From NCBI GenBank assembly GCA_019633425.1, contig WSUB01000089.1:108076-172075 (forward strand): a DNA stretch of 64,000 nucleotides. The letters are read 5' to 3'. Both the position numbers and the translations under genes were made by a program. The notes below the pieces were generated by a model. That model saw only the letters and a list, made by a program, of their open reading frames with translations, was not told where the DNA came from and made no database searches. Of the stretch, positions 35,181-46,833 are shown piece after piece. How positions within the stretch are numbered: the stretch's first letter is position 1; each line of letters starts with the position of its first letter. This DNA is from Tulasnella sp. 424. Taxonomy: Eukaryota; Basidiomycota; Agaricomycetes; Cantharellales; Tulasnellaceae.

Positions 35181-36440
35181 TGAAGATGGTAGTTGTTCGC
35201 TGCGCGAGATGGAGGTAGAGAAAGGAAAACGATGCTCGTGGCTTGCCTCACGCGTGCACGGCGTCCGGTTGGTGCCTGGTTTCGGTCACAATCGGATGAT
35301 GAACCGGCAATCCCGGAGACTGCCTCAACTCTGCGTTGTGTTCATCAGCTCAAGTGATCCAACAGCAGGATCAAAGTCTTTTGACCGGAATCCCGGTTCA
35401 GTTTGCAAATGCCGACGACACAAGATGACACACTGGGGCAGCCCGGCGGCTAAATGTGACCCTGGTCAGGGTCTCCCTTTGCCTGACAAAGAACATTCAT
35501 CCCGCCTTACCCAATACCGCGACGCTAAATTTTGGTGATCGCTCTGAATGCTTGCACTTCAAGGGAGTGAAAATTTTATCGTCGGCCTTAGGGTGCAGCC
35601 CGCGTCGCAAGGCAAAGGACCAATAGCTAGGAACGTTCCCCACAACGTTGTGGCCGGTAAGTAAGGACCCTGTACTACTAATGTGGGGTGGAGGTATCAG
35701 TTTCCCCATCCTTCATGGAGCTCCTTCCGCAACTTTTCAACAATCGCTCAAGCGAGTTTGTTGGCATCTGGCGCACGATTAGGCCCAACCCCACCGCGAC
35801 CGACACAGTTTTTATCCCAAGAAGCCATTGGCCGCTCTGGTACAAAAGAAACCTGCTCCCACTTCTTCAGCTTTCTACCGTCAGCCAGTCGTGCGTAGTT
35901 TTGTCCGATATCCACTCCCAACGGGGTAGGGGACTTTCAGGTCGTGTGGCCTGCCATCCCCAAAACCACGAGCGCAGGTGTAGACGCGTGCAATTGGGGT
36001 GGGGGGAAATTAAAGCAATATCATCGATAATCTTTGTGGCTTGACAACAAGCTAATTCACGTGAAGAGAGCATGGGAGACCTGGCGTACGACCTGTAGTT
36101 TAGGCCGCACGATTCCTCGAGGTTTCATTTTCGGTGCTGCGGATCCCACCAGCTCCTGTGACCTGTCAAAAGGTCCCCGCTTCCCGCGCTGCCTCCTCCG
36201 TGCGACTAACACCTTCCAACTGATTGCAACCGACGCAATCGTTGAACCGTGTCCGTCTCACTCCCATCATTTCTGCGGCTCGAAGCTTCAATTTCATTGC
36301 ATCACGTTATAGGGCCTACGCACCTATCGAAACTTTCGGCCAAACTGAACCCACTTCAGCAAGTCCGTAAAGCCGCGGCAAGCGTTCGCATCCGAACAAC
36401 TCCTCAAAGGTGTTTTTCTTCCTCCCTTCTCCGGTTTGAG
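35181..36440. other. Intergenic, DUF6535 copy B upstream and pirin promoter
   Basis: No gene seen. The first 500 bases belong to duplication unit B; the rest is unique. The pirin leader from about 36300 is open in frame with the pirin ATG and could encode a longer N-terminus. Confidence 0.5.
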
Positions 36441-37994
36441 ATGGCAGAAGTGTCTCGAAGCGTGGCGAAGAAGGTTCAAGCCTTTGAAACCTCAGAGGGA
36501 GCTGGGGCAACGGTTCGTCGGAGCATTGGAAGCATGAACCTCCACCGGTTGGATCCATTCCTTGTGTGCGTATTAACTTGCTTAATCAAGCCTCGGGGTT
36601 ATACATTCTGCTAAAACTTCATGTAGCTTGGATCACTTCTAGTGAGTGCATGATACAAGGACGACGTTATCATTTTTCCAGTTTCTGATAGTCTCTTTTG
36701 CCAAAACAGCCTCCCTCCTGGTTCGGGTTTTGTAAGCTTGACGTCCGTATCAGAGACGAACAGTATTCTTATCGGGCCGAACTTGTAATTTCCTAGCCAG
36801 ATCATCCACACCGAGGGCAAGCAACTGTGACATACATGTTCGAGGGCTCGGTGCAGCACGAGGATTCGGCTGGCCACAAAGGTACTATTGGTCCTGGAGA
36901 TCTGCAGTGGATGATAGCGGTGAGTGGTTGTGAATCATTTTACTTTGCCCAGCTGCTAACGACGATATCTGCCTTCACAGGGTAAAGGAAGTGAGTAGAC
37001 CTTTCGCTTTGAGGGATGGTATTCAAACATGCGATTTGCTGGCAGTTATTCATGCCGAGGTAAGGTGGCTTGTCTCATTGGCGCGCCTCCTCTTGAATTT
37101 AATTCTTTTTGTAGAGTGAGCCCTCCCGTTCCCTAAAAACCTGGCACCGGTTATGAACTGCACCGATTTTAGTGCCCGTCCATGGACCCGGCCTTCCGAA
37201 CCCTACGGGGCTCCAGTTGTGGATCGATCTACCCAAAGCAGATAAAATGACGGTTCGTTGGGTCAGAGCAAAGCAACCCCACAGCCAACTTACATACCCA
37301 TCAATTCAGGCACCCAGCTACCAGGAATTGGTATCATCCCAGGTGCCGACTGCATATCCTCTTGGTCCGGATGGTCCTGTAGAAGTCAAGGTGATCTCAG
37401 GCAAAAGCTTTGGCGTGGAGTCTCCAGTTCGGCATCTTGGAGGTTGTTGGTACCTTGACATCAAGCTCAAGGCAGGCGAGGAAGGGAAAGCCGACTTCTT
37501 CCAGGACATCCGTTGGTCTTCGTGCTCCAGCTCGATTCCTTGCATCTAACCGTTGGGCACCTTACTCTTGATAGCGCAGGGCTGGACGGCTTTCCTCTAT
37601 AGTGAGTTGTATCCACTTTGAGACGGTCGTTGTTCATTCGATTAACTGCCTTCAGCGATCGAGGGCAACCTACTTGTCAACAATCAGTCAATCGATAAGC
37701 ACTACACGGTCGTCCTCTCCGCTGAAGAGAATGAAGCTGGGATTCTCCTCTCACTGGACGGGGACCAGGACGCTCGCGTGGTCCTGGTGAGTAGCTCACG
37801 ACGGCATCGAGCGCGACTTGCTGACGGTCTGGCATCAGATCGCCGGGGCTCCTTTGAACCAACCTGTCTTCCAATATGGCCCGTTCGTAATGAACACAAA
37901 GGAAGAGATCATGGCCACAATTTTGGACTACGATGGCCAACGAAACGGGTTTGAGAAGAGCAAAACATGGAAAAGTTCAATCGGGGGGAGGTAG
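36441..37994 (+). CDS. Pirin (cupin-fold protein) with extreme microexon structure
   Basis: Twelve exons: 36441-36565, 36627-36641, 36710-36731, 36797-36919, 36981-36990, 37046-37059, 37115-37115, 37173-37252, 37310-37511, 37575-37601, 37656-37786, 37839-37994; 906 nt, 301 residues. Pirins are bicupin iron proteins, nuclear or cytosolic, some with quercetinase activity. Family segments are LDHF, PDHPHRGQATVTYMFEG (iron-binding His pair), GKGIIHAEM (second His/Glu pair), VHGPGLPNPTGLQLWIDLP, and DIPQGWTAFLY. The conserved HAEMPVHG spans exons of 14 nt, 1 nt (the A of the Met codon) and 80 nt; leaving out the single A breaks the frame. An upstream in-frame extension could add a targeting sequence. 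Confidence 0.87.
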
Positions 37995-38123
37995 ATCGCC
38001 GCTTCAGGGAATAGACAGCAAAACAAAACTAGTGTGATATGGATACATCTAAATAGGAATCAATACAAACCGACATCCAGAACTTGGAAATGAGCGTGAC
38101 ATGGTCATTAAAGTGTTCGTTGG

Positions 38124-39629
38124 TTAAAAGTGAACTTGCAGGGTGGGACCAGTGGACTCCACGGGGCAGTAAGGGCACTTCACCCGACTGTTGTCGAACC
38201 AGGCGGTCAAATCAGAATCTCGTAAGCATATGGCAACGACTTACCCGCCACCCTTAGTCAATCTATTGACACTCTCTTTCGCAATGACATGCCCACAAGT
38301 CAGCATGTTAGGAGGATTCTTATCTGTTGATTGCTCTTTCGACACAGGGCAGGCGAAAATCGAGTGATAACGATTCTCAGGTGGAAGAGGTATTTCGATC
38401 TGAATAATCACAGCGTCAGCGGTGCTCGCCAATCACAGAGTAGCCTGTTGTCTCACTAGAAGTTCGTCTTTGGCCTCCCATTCGGCTATTTTATCTTTCA
38501 TAACTTTCTTGCTCTTCTCGATTTTAGCCAAAGCGCCGCTCCCTCCGATATCTCCCGCTACGCGAAGTGGTAGTTGTCGGCTGAAGCCTAACCTAGCGCA
38601 GTACTCCTTCACAAAAGCAGGTTCAAGCTTTTCATGAACAGAGTCTTGGATTAAATCGGAGTAAGGGGAAGAAGAGAGGCGGTTCGCCCAAGCCAGAGCA
38701 CCCGCAAGCCTTTTCATTTGGGGGATAATTTGAGGGTAACTGGCCGCGAGAGTTGAAAAGTGTCGCCTTGAATAGTCTATGGCGGCTGCTAATGGTGGAT
38801 CGGAGGGCGAAGCAACTGGTGGAGGGTTGAGAATGAGATCCATGAAGTGAGAACGGTGGAGGTCGAATTCCAGAGTGGAGTGACGTCCACGGAGGAACTC
38901 GCGATTTACAGTGGCCCAGCTACAGGTAGAATACGGACATGAGCGGTTGTATATAAGTATAATTCAAAGACATACCCAAGTGCGGGTCCAATGTCTCGTT
39001 CTCGAAGACAAGCGCGGATCCGGTGCATTTCCTCGAAAGCATGCCATAGGCGTGGATCTGGGGGTACGCCGCATTCCTGAGTCAAGGTCGGAGTGTTAAA
39101 GAATATAGAAACGTTACGTGATAACACTGAACTTACATTGTAAAAGGTCTGCGCGATGTCAAAGGATCCTGTCCGAATGAAGTGCATCCCAACCACGCGT
39201 TCCAGCGCATCAACATCCTCGGGTGTGCTGAACTTCGGCTGCGACGTCGGCAGCGGATTCGGAAATTTCTAAAACCAATACGGGGTGAAATAAGGTAAGG
39301 TAAGTGTCAGCTCCTCCCGCAGACAAGAGACGTAAGCATGCAAGGAGCACCTTGTCCACGGCCTTGCCGAAGCGAGCTAGAGCATTATTGTGCTCTTTCT
39401 GCCTTTCATCGACCTGCTTCTTAGAGTTCTCTATGCGCTTGTTGAGGTCGGCGAACACTTTCTGCGGGTCTTCGCCTGATTCTACGGCGGTCCTCGCTTT
39501 GTGCAGCTCAGCCTGGAGTTCATCAAGGGTGGTTCCGATAGCAGCAGACTTGTTCTTGATGCCGGGTATAGTGGAAACGGATGAAAGGGATTCTATCTTG
39601 TCTAATTCCTTCATCAGTGTGTCTGTCAT
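38124..39629 (-). CDS. rmd5: GID/CTLH E3 ubiquitin ligase subunit Rmd5 (Gid2)
   Basis: Minus-strand exons 39629-39351, 39268-39137, 39076-38976, 38919-38457, 38399-38245, 38187-38124; 1194 nt, 397 residues. Rmd5 is a catalytic subunit of the GID complex, which degrades gluconeogenic enzymes and other targets. The N-terminal 90 residues are coiled coil (DELQAELHKARTAVESG). LisH/CTLH-type helical regions follow (VVGMHFIRTGSFDIAQTFY, then RRHFSTLAASYPQIIPQMKR and CRA-like SGALAKIEKSKKV). The C-terminus is the partial RING of this family: FACPVSKE, NMLTCGHVIAKESV and VKCPYCPVE. The start is shared in a 163-bp divergent promoter with the WD40 gene next door. Confidence 0.93.
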
Positions 39630-39792
39630 GCTGAAGTCGAGCGTCAGGGGTTGACCGGGGTATGGAGGAGAGGGAAGCAGTCGGGAATGGAACGGCTAAT
39701 TCCGCGTTTCCGGAATGGGCTTGCCTCTTGGACAAGCTGGAACAAGCAATAATTTGCCTAGAGCACACAACCACCAGAGTCCACAACATCCT
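39630..39792. promoter_or_regulatory. Divergent promoter, rmd5 / nsa1
   Basis: Only 163 bp separate two head-to-head starts, so the genes must share their core promoter region. No TATA box is visible. Confidence 0.6.
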
Positions 39793-41360
39793 ATGCCTTC
39801 TCTCCGGGTTTTCACTGGTGATGAAAATGGACTCACAAAATCCATCAAGTTCTCGATTCCAGAAGGAAGGATTCGAGCAGATACTGTGATCACAACCGAA
39901 GTTGTGACTGTAGACGAGCGTCCCAGCAGCGGCAAAATCCAGAGGATGACCGTTGGTCAAGGAGCAGATGGATCAAAGCTTGTGAGCTGATATATTCAAG
40001 AAATTCTCTCTGTGCTAATCAGCCACAGCGTAGTTAGCTGTAGGAAGGTCCAGCGGCAACACTTCACTACACTCATATCGACCTAAAGCAGACGAGATTG
40101 AATTCAAGCAAGACTGGCAGGAAATACGTTTCAAGGCAGAGGACGCATTTATTGGCTTGGCTATTGGCTCAAGGTAGCGCCTCACGCATCTACTTTCCAG
40201 CACTATGCTCATCCCCACATTCTCAGAGGGATTTATTCCTGCACGTCGAGAGGCTTCCTTCGTCTACAGTCATTCGAAAATGATGTTGGATCAGAAGACA
40301 CCCATGAGACTTCAAAAACGACAATACTTCCGATGAGATTGAAAGATTGGCAGTTAGCACCAAGCGAAACTCATTTCGCTTACGGCGGGGACGAGGTCGA
40401 AGTCTCGCTGTGGGATTCGGAAAAGGCATTTAGTGAATCTATAAAAGCTTCAGAAGAAGCTATTAACTCTGGGAAGAAAAGAAAAGAGCGGAAGGACAAG
40501 GTCAAACTGCTGCATGGTGAAGTTTGGCGGGCACAAAACGTACGTCGCTCCCAGTTGGATCGCGATCGCTCTCATCAGTAACGGTCTTCCACTAGGTTCC
40601 TCACGACTTCCTAAACATAAGACAGCCCGTGCATAACACGGCACTGTCTTTTGTTCATTATGGATCTACAACCTCCGACTCTCACAACGTAATTGCGGCC
40701 GGAACGGCAGCAGGTGCTGTTCGGCTTTATGATATCCGGAGTCAGAGAAAACCAATTCAAAACTGGGACAAAGTATCTCCCAACTCAGGTGTCAAGCACA
40801 TTCAATGCGGGAGGCTCGAACAGTGCGTGACTCCTGTTCCTTCGACTAGCTCCCTCCCTGACCAACCTGATACCGCGTATAGCCAAATCTTCGTTACTGA
40901 CAGTCAATCTCACGTGTACACGATCGATACTCGTAACGGGCGGACAACATACCGCTATCCGAGCGCAAAAGGAGCCGTCGTTTCGCTTGCTCCAGCCCCT
41001 CATGACTTCCTGTTAAGCGTCTCTCTCGATCACTTCATCCGACTATATACAACCCCACCTCCACCCGCAAAGGCCAACCAAAATCAGCCCTCGAAGGGGA
41101 GGCTTGTTCATGAAGAGTATCTCAAGGGTACGCCATCAGTCGTTGTCTGGGATGGCGTTAGTGGATTGGGTAAAGATACCGACACCAAGAAGAAAACTTG
41201 GGAAGAGAAGAATTCTCGTGAGGCAGATGAAGAAGAGGATATATGGAACAACATGGAGGTGACGGGCGCTGTACAAGAAGAGGATACCAGCTCTGAAGCC
41301 ACTTCAGACGAGGAAAGCGAAGAGGATCGACCGAGGGCAAAACGGCTTAAATCATCGTGA
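39793..41360 (+). CDS. nsa1: WD40 ribosome biogenesis protein Nsa1/WDR74
   Basis: Exons 39793-39981, 40034-40173, 40227-40539, 40596-41360; 1407 nt, 468 residues. Nsa1 joins late nucleolar pre-60S particles. The beta-propeller is visible through weak WD repeats: FTGDENGLTKSI at the start, YSCTSRGFLRLQ, THFAYGGDEVEVSLWD, NVIAAGTAAGAVRLYDIRS, IFVTDSQSHVYTIDTRNG and DFLLSVSLDHFIRLYTT. The C-terminal 90 residues are acidic with a basic end (AKRLKSS), consistent with a nuclear protein. In exon 4 a Ser/Pro-rich insertion (VPSTSSLPDQPDTAYSQ) interrupts a blade; it is in frame and could hide a small intron, but I saw no good donor. Confidence 0.9.
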
Positions 41361-41442
41361 ACGTACAGCGTTATTGTATTATAGCTACAAGTGCAATTAG
41401 TCGTAAAGATCTTTCCATGTCTAATTCACCCTTCAAAACATC

Positions 41443-44400
41443 CTACTTTCCGGGAACAAGAAGCTCTCGCAGGTTGTCTTCTACGATCGGTAGGGACACG
41501 GTCTGCAACTCATCCGTCGGCGAAGAGCTTGTCCCAGCCCCAGATGTCTTTTTCCTCCGCCTAAGTTGCACCGTGTCATTAGTTTCGGCGCGTCGCCTAT
41601 CGATGTCCGCCACTATCTGGAAGAAGGAGAGGAACAAGACTTCAGCCTGCGCAAGCGTCGAGTCCAACTCGATCGTCATGCTCAAGTCATTACAATACTA
41701 TCGGGAAGAAGGACCATGGTCAGCTTCCCGCTGTGCATGGAGCCTGTTCAAGTACGAACCTTGAGCACTTCGTCAAACTACGCAGGCAAAGAAGGTTCGT
41801 TAGCCACTGCGAACAGGAAAGACTGAGGGGTTACAAACCTCGACGAGGTAGCGCAAAATGACATCTCGATGCGATTCAAGAATGGCCAGGGCAACGAACA
41901 GGTGGAATTGGGTGCTGTAGTAATCTGTCCAGATGCACTCCCAAAGGTTGATGACGTTCTCGAATGGGAACTCTCGCTTGAAGAGAATTAATATCCAACT
42001 GCAGTATGAATAGCTTCAGAACTGAATGGCCCGTCAAGTAGATGGCAACATGTGCTCACCGGTAGCAGAAGAACAGGTTTAGGGCTCCCGCCTTTTCGAA
42101 ATGTCGGTAGAGCTCTGGGTCCATGACAGATAGCAGATTTTGCAACGTCGACAGCTGCCTTCTCATGCCACTCTGGTCGCGAAGGAAATTCGATTTCTGT
42201 GGGAGTTCTCTAGATGAGATAGATTCCATCGATATGTAAATGTGGCTTACTGTTCGCTGCATGAAAGCGACGAAACACCAAAAGGACTCTACTTCGTCTC
42301 CGCCGCAGACCACATACAGCGGCGAAAGAAGATCCGACATGCCCTGAACATAGCCTAAAAGACGATCGGTCATCGGAATGGGCCACAAAGGATAAAAAGT
42401 GCTTACCCAACTCCTTCTCGTACACATGGTAGGTGAGAAGAATGACAGAAAGAGTATCCACATGCTTGTTGGCCTGAGTGTGAGCCCCAACGTCTTCGGA
42501 AACCGCGATTGAAGAGCCCGAAGCCGTCTCATCCAAGGCGAACAGGGGATGTGTCCGGTCAGTTCGGCGGCAATCAACATCAATGCGATGGCGTTCCTAT
42601 CAAGAGCGAAACAAGAAAACCCGCTGAGCAGATTAGTGCCTGGATACCATGGTAGCGAGATATGTACCAAATTGCGACGGACTTCGATCATCTCCGGACT
42701 ATTAAACACCTCGTCCACCCCTTTCCACTGTGATTTCAAGGCGTCGTATGCTTTCCTGCGAGAGATCGTCAGGCAAATCACTTAGGATGAACTAGTTGGT
42801 CCTGACCTCTTCTCTTCCCAAATGGCATCGCGTTCAGCGGTATTCGAGGTCCAAGGGACGACGCCCAGCAGGAAAGGCCACGCTTTACGCTTGACATCAA
42901 TAGAGACACCCTATATTCAAGATAGATCCCAAGTTAGTACCGAAGAAACCCAAGACACCTTTCGGCCGTACCCTGCGGAAGACCTCTTTCTTGAAATCGA
43001 GCCACTCTATTGTAGGCTTTCCAGAGGGGTCAAACCACGATTCCCATGTCGCCTTGTCGATTGGGTGACGAGGATCCCGGGTGGGTTTGGGCGTCTGCAG
43101 ATTTGAGGACTCCTATACCCGAGTAGATAAGAATCCATATAAAGCACATGTAGGGCCAATAGTCACTGACCGCTAACAGCTCAAACACCCCAAGGTCGGA
43201 TGCTTCCTCATCGCCTGTAGTACCAGGAACCGTGTGCGCTTCGCGTTGTCGAGCACGCTCCCCTTCCTCTGCGACGATCTAGAAAGCCGCAAGCGTTAGA
43301 GACGTTTAACACAAACCAATGAATGTAACCCACCCTAGCCCACTTAGCAAGATAGACTCGCGCAGACTCGTACTCGCCAACACCACCCTTTTCCACCCAG
43401 CCAGTCCACTCGCCCTGGACGTTAACGAGGCTCCTCACGGGATCAGGGAGATGAGGAATTATCTTGTGAATGGAAATAACGTAAGTAAGTTCATAACAAT
43501 TTGTTTTAGGCGGGCCGTACCGGTTTCGCAAGTGGGTGAGATAAGACGCTTTGAGCTGCGTGGCGGGTTGCCCGAGTGAGTTGCGAGAAACCTGACAAGA
43601 TTGCCATCCTCGCATTTGTGGGAGAGCTAAGAGAGTCATGAAGCATCGACGGAGGGCGACTGCCTCCATTGCTGCCTCCGTTGCTGCCACCCGACGCCCT
43701 TCTGCTTGATTTCGGTCGGAGGTGAACGGGAACCGGGGAGCTGGAAGTCTCAAAATCGAGGTCTTCATAGAGTATGGTGGTATGCGCCTCAATATCGGCC
43801 TTCGAGGGATCCACTAGGTACAAATGGGGTTGGAGATTAGACTTGAGGAGGTTACAGTAGGTGCGAAGTTGTTGAAGGAGAGCTTTGGGAGACCAAGTCA
43901 GTGCATGGAGCTCGCTAGATTCCTGAGAGAAACGGCTTTACCTTCCCCGCCCCACGTTGGAGCATTTGGCGAAGAACGGGAGAACTGCATGCTGGGCGAC
44001 TCGTCATCGTGGAAGTGTAACGTCGTAAGGGTCGAACCGTTGGTCATATTGATCGTCAACGACCCATCTGCGAACAAGAGTGTCAGTGCGAGGAAAGGGG
44101 TAGCCGTGCGATCATCAGGAGCCACTCACACCACGATGAGAAGGTTGGCGCAGTCACCATGAAGCTGTAAATGGACGTAAGGGGCACAGAGAATGCATAC
44201 GATTCTCCTCTTTGTGGGAGGGGGTCGATGAGGACACCATCTGCAAAAGACCGTCATGAGCGGCAGGGAGAGAGGGTCGGCGCTCATTCGCTAACCTTCA
44301 TCGTCGGTGGTGCTGGCGCCGGCTTCGACTCGGTAGTATTTCTCCCATTCTTGATCTCCCTTTTGATCGAGAAGTGATTCAGGTATCCAAGAAAGCAGGT

Positions 44401-44830
44401 AAGTCGGAAGGAATGTGTCCTGTATGGGGGTTGACGATCAAGGAGATGCAAGGCGCAGGTCAGGTGGAGAGCTGGCCCAAGCACTGAACGACAAGAGACC
44501 GACCTTCTTAACGATGGCGACGAAGCCAGGGATGTTGTCTCGACTGAAAGCGGTTGGGTGGACGTAGACTTTGCTCTTGGAGTAGACCAAGACGTAGCGT
44601 TCGTTTGCGGTCGGTTGTTGTGGAGTGGACTGAACGATTTCGACCATGCTGTCCTCCGAGCGAGTAGAGATGTCGTCGTAGTTGTTCTGATCTGATGGCC
44701 CTCCACCCATGAAGTATGGAGTAATAAGGTCGCGCGATGGAACTGCGAAATGCTGCGAACAGTCGCTGCGGTACTGGTGGTGGGCCGTTCGCGCGTCCAT
44801 ATGTCCGGATGGGACCTCTCTACGCGTCAT
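41443..44830 (-). CDS. TBC-domain Rab GTPase-activating protein, Gyp7-type
   Basis: Sixteen exons on the minus strand: 44830-44504, 44419-44296, 44240-44130, 44067-43942, 43882-43521, 43462-43334, 43278-43171, 43094-42972, 42910-42807, 42755-42668, 42596-42407, 42354-42251, 42196-42060, 41998-41839, 41777-41760, 41697-41443; 2466 nt, 821 residues. Gyp7 proteins stimulate GTP hydrolysis by Ypt7/Rab7-class GTPases at endosomes and vacuoles. The N-terminus has the Gyp7 signature YSKSKVYVHPTAF. The TBC domain has both catalytic fingers: RIDVDCRRTDRTHPLF (IxxDxxR arginine finger) and GYVQGMSDLLSP (glutamine finger), then NFLRDQSGM, FFCYRWILILFKREF and LWECIWTDY. Exon 15 is 18 nt. The start is uncertain: ATGs at 44830, 44710 and 44647 are all in frame, and the first 60 residues show no family similarity. 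Confidence 0.9.
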
Positions 44831-45061
44831 GTGCGTCACGCCGCGACTCTTCCATGACTCCTCGTCTGTGAACCCCCAGTAAGCTGCTTTCTCGTACACG
44901 CTCGTTTCGTTTTATTTTATATTCGAGCACCCTGAAAAGCCTGGGTTATCACGACTAGAAAACCGTCCTTGTTAATTATACATCCCATAGTGGAGAGTGG
45001 TCGGGAGGACAAATGCAGAGTAGTATCATCTCCCCCACCCAATGCTACCACAACTTCAGTT

Positions 45062-46833
45062 TTAGACTTCCGGAGAATGATGCCTCGTTCTCTTCGGTCG
45101 ACGGAGCTCCCAATTATCCTCGACGGGATCATTTTGTATGGCTATGTTTGTCCGAATCTTGGTGTTTGCCGCATTTGGAGCAGTCACAGCGGAAGGCACT
45201 CGCTTTGGATAATCGCTGGATTTTCGACTTCGTTTACCCTGTCGCATTGGCTGGTCGGCTGATCTAGCCCCGGCGACCCCTTTTTTGATGGCCTGTTTCG
45301 TCTTCATTTCCCGCTCATGCTTTCGAAAGCCGTCGATAATCTCCTTTTGGAAATTTCTATCGTACCGTACCGGCTTCAGATAGACGACATGCATAGTCTA
45401 CAAGGTCGTACGGGTCAGCCATTCAAATTTGTCGCAGAAATGACAAAGGTCTTTACTTCCTCCCGCCGCTCAAACGCTGCCCGTATGTCCGTGGCGGAAA
45501 CTTGTTGCAGGACTCGGCTATTCAGTATCCGTTCGACCGCTTCATCAGTTGGCACCATGCCTTGGAGGCGCAAATAAACGCGAGCTCGAATATTTGCCCA
45601 TTTCTTCTTCTTAACCATATCTTCAACCCAAGTGCTCAATGTCTATAAAACATTCCGATGTTATTAAATTAGTATCCAAGAAGGAAAAGTTATACCTTTT
45701 CTCCTAGACTCTCAATTTCCTCCTGGGATAGTGGTTCCTGGGGAACACCAACATAATGCCCCATGTATACCCACTTATTGACATTTAGCCCGACAATCAT
45801 CGGCATCTCTTCGATTTCCATTCCGGCCCGTGGAATGTTGAATAGCCCCGGGAGACCGGGAGCGCGGGGGAGATTAGGGCTCCGGCTGATGTTAGGACAG
45901 AAATATATCGGGACATCGTGGCCTTTCCGTCTTCGAGTTGCCTCTGGAATATGACACCACGTAGCATTCGGGTTTCCGCCATATTTTGAGCTTAAGAAAT
46001 CCCGGGTTACTGCTTTGCCATGGAATTCTGTGTCAAGCTCAATGCCCAGTGACTGAGCATTTGCTTGACGAAGTCGCGCTTCCACGCTATCCGGGGGTAG
46101 GGACTCTACTCCCGGTTCGATTTTTATCTTGATGTCACCAAGCTGATAACAAAGACGAAACCGATGAGATTTGAACTATGCCACAAGACCACAGTCTCGC
46201 TTACAGTCGTCGGGAGAGTGCCGCTCAGATATTCGATGTCGTCGTTATCCTCTCGCTCCTCGACTTTGACCCGAGCTGGATTCTCGCTTGCAAGATGAAC
46301 TTCCTCTTCTTCGGCTTTAACGAGTTCACTGGCAGGCGTCGGCAACGCGTCGGCGGTGTTCATTGTTTGTACACCGGCACCCTGTGTCGTCTCTTCATCA
46401 TCGTCGCGGATGGCTTCAGAAAGTTCACCCGGAGAATCGTCAGACACCTCTGATGCAGGCACGACATCTGGATCGACTCCATCCTGCAGATTTCCCACAA
46501 AATAAATAATAAGTTCAAAGGCGGCCATTTAGCAAACCGATCGAGTCTTACGTTTTCGGGATCATCTTCCGAATTCCTCGCCCTCTTTCGTTTCCGAACC
46601 AAGCCCGCACCTGACCCAACAGCCTGCAACTCTTTGAACTTGGTCCACCATTCGACTTTCCCCTTTTCCGAGTCTTTCAACAGGTCCTCGAGCATCGCCT
46701 TCTCCTGTGATTCCCGGTTGGCTCTCGCCTTCCATTCGTCACACTCTGCTCGGATCGCGTCACACTCTGACTTCTGCTCGGCCAGTTGTCGTTTCAGGTC
46801 GGAGACTTGTTGGGAAAGGGCATGAGATATCAT
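45062..46833 (-). CDS. DUF6697-like protein with N-terminal coiled coil, copy 1
   Basis: Minus-strand exons 46833-46552, 46483-46205, 46142-45696, 45642-45457, 45397-45062; 1530 nt, 509 residues. Layout: coiled coil at residues 5-70 (QQVSDLKRQLAEQKSECDA), basic stretch RKRKRARN, acidic linker, then the conserved core with IYFCPNISRSP, LPRAPGLPGLFN and NKWVYMGHY, a helical part TDEAVERIL...IRAAFERREE, and a basic C-terminal tail (PKRTRHHSPEV). The core matches my recollection of DUF6697, a mushroom-specific domain of unknown function. The nuclear-type basic segments and coiled coil suggest a DNA- or protein-binding role, but that is inference. A near-complete paralogue lies at 50273-51926 and an N-terminal remnant at 52347-52601. 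Confidence 0.8.

Larger units (their letters stand above)
31885..35680. repeat. Tandem segmental duplication, unit B
   Basis: Second copy of the block at about 27600-31570: deaminase 3' fragment, full DUF6535 gene and its upstream flank, in the same order and orientation. Right edge near the tract reading GACCCTGTACTA at about 35660-35675, which also occurs at about 31550. Confidence 0.75.
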
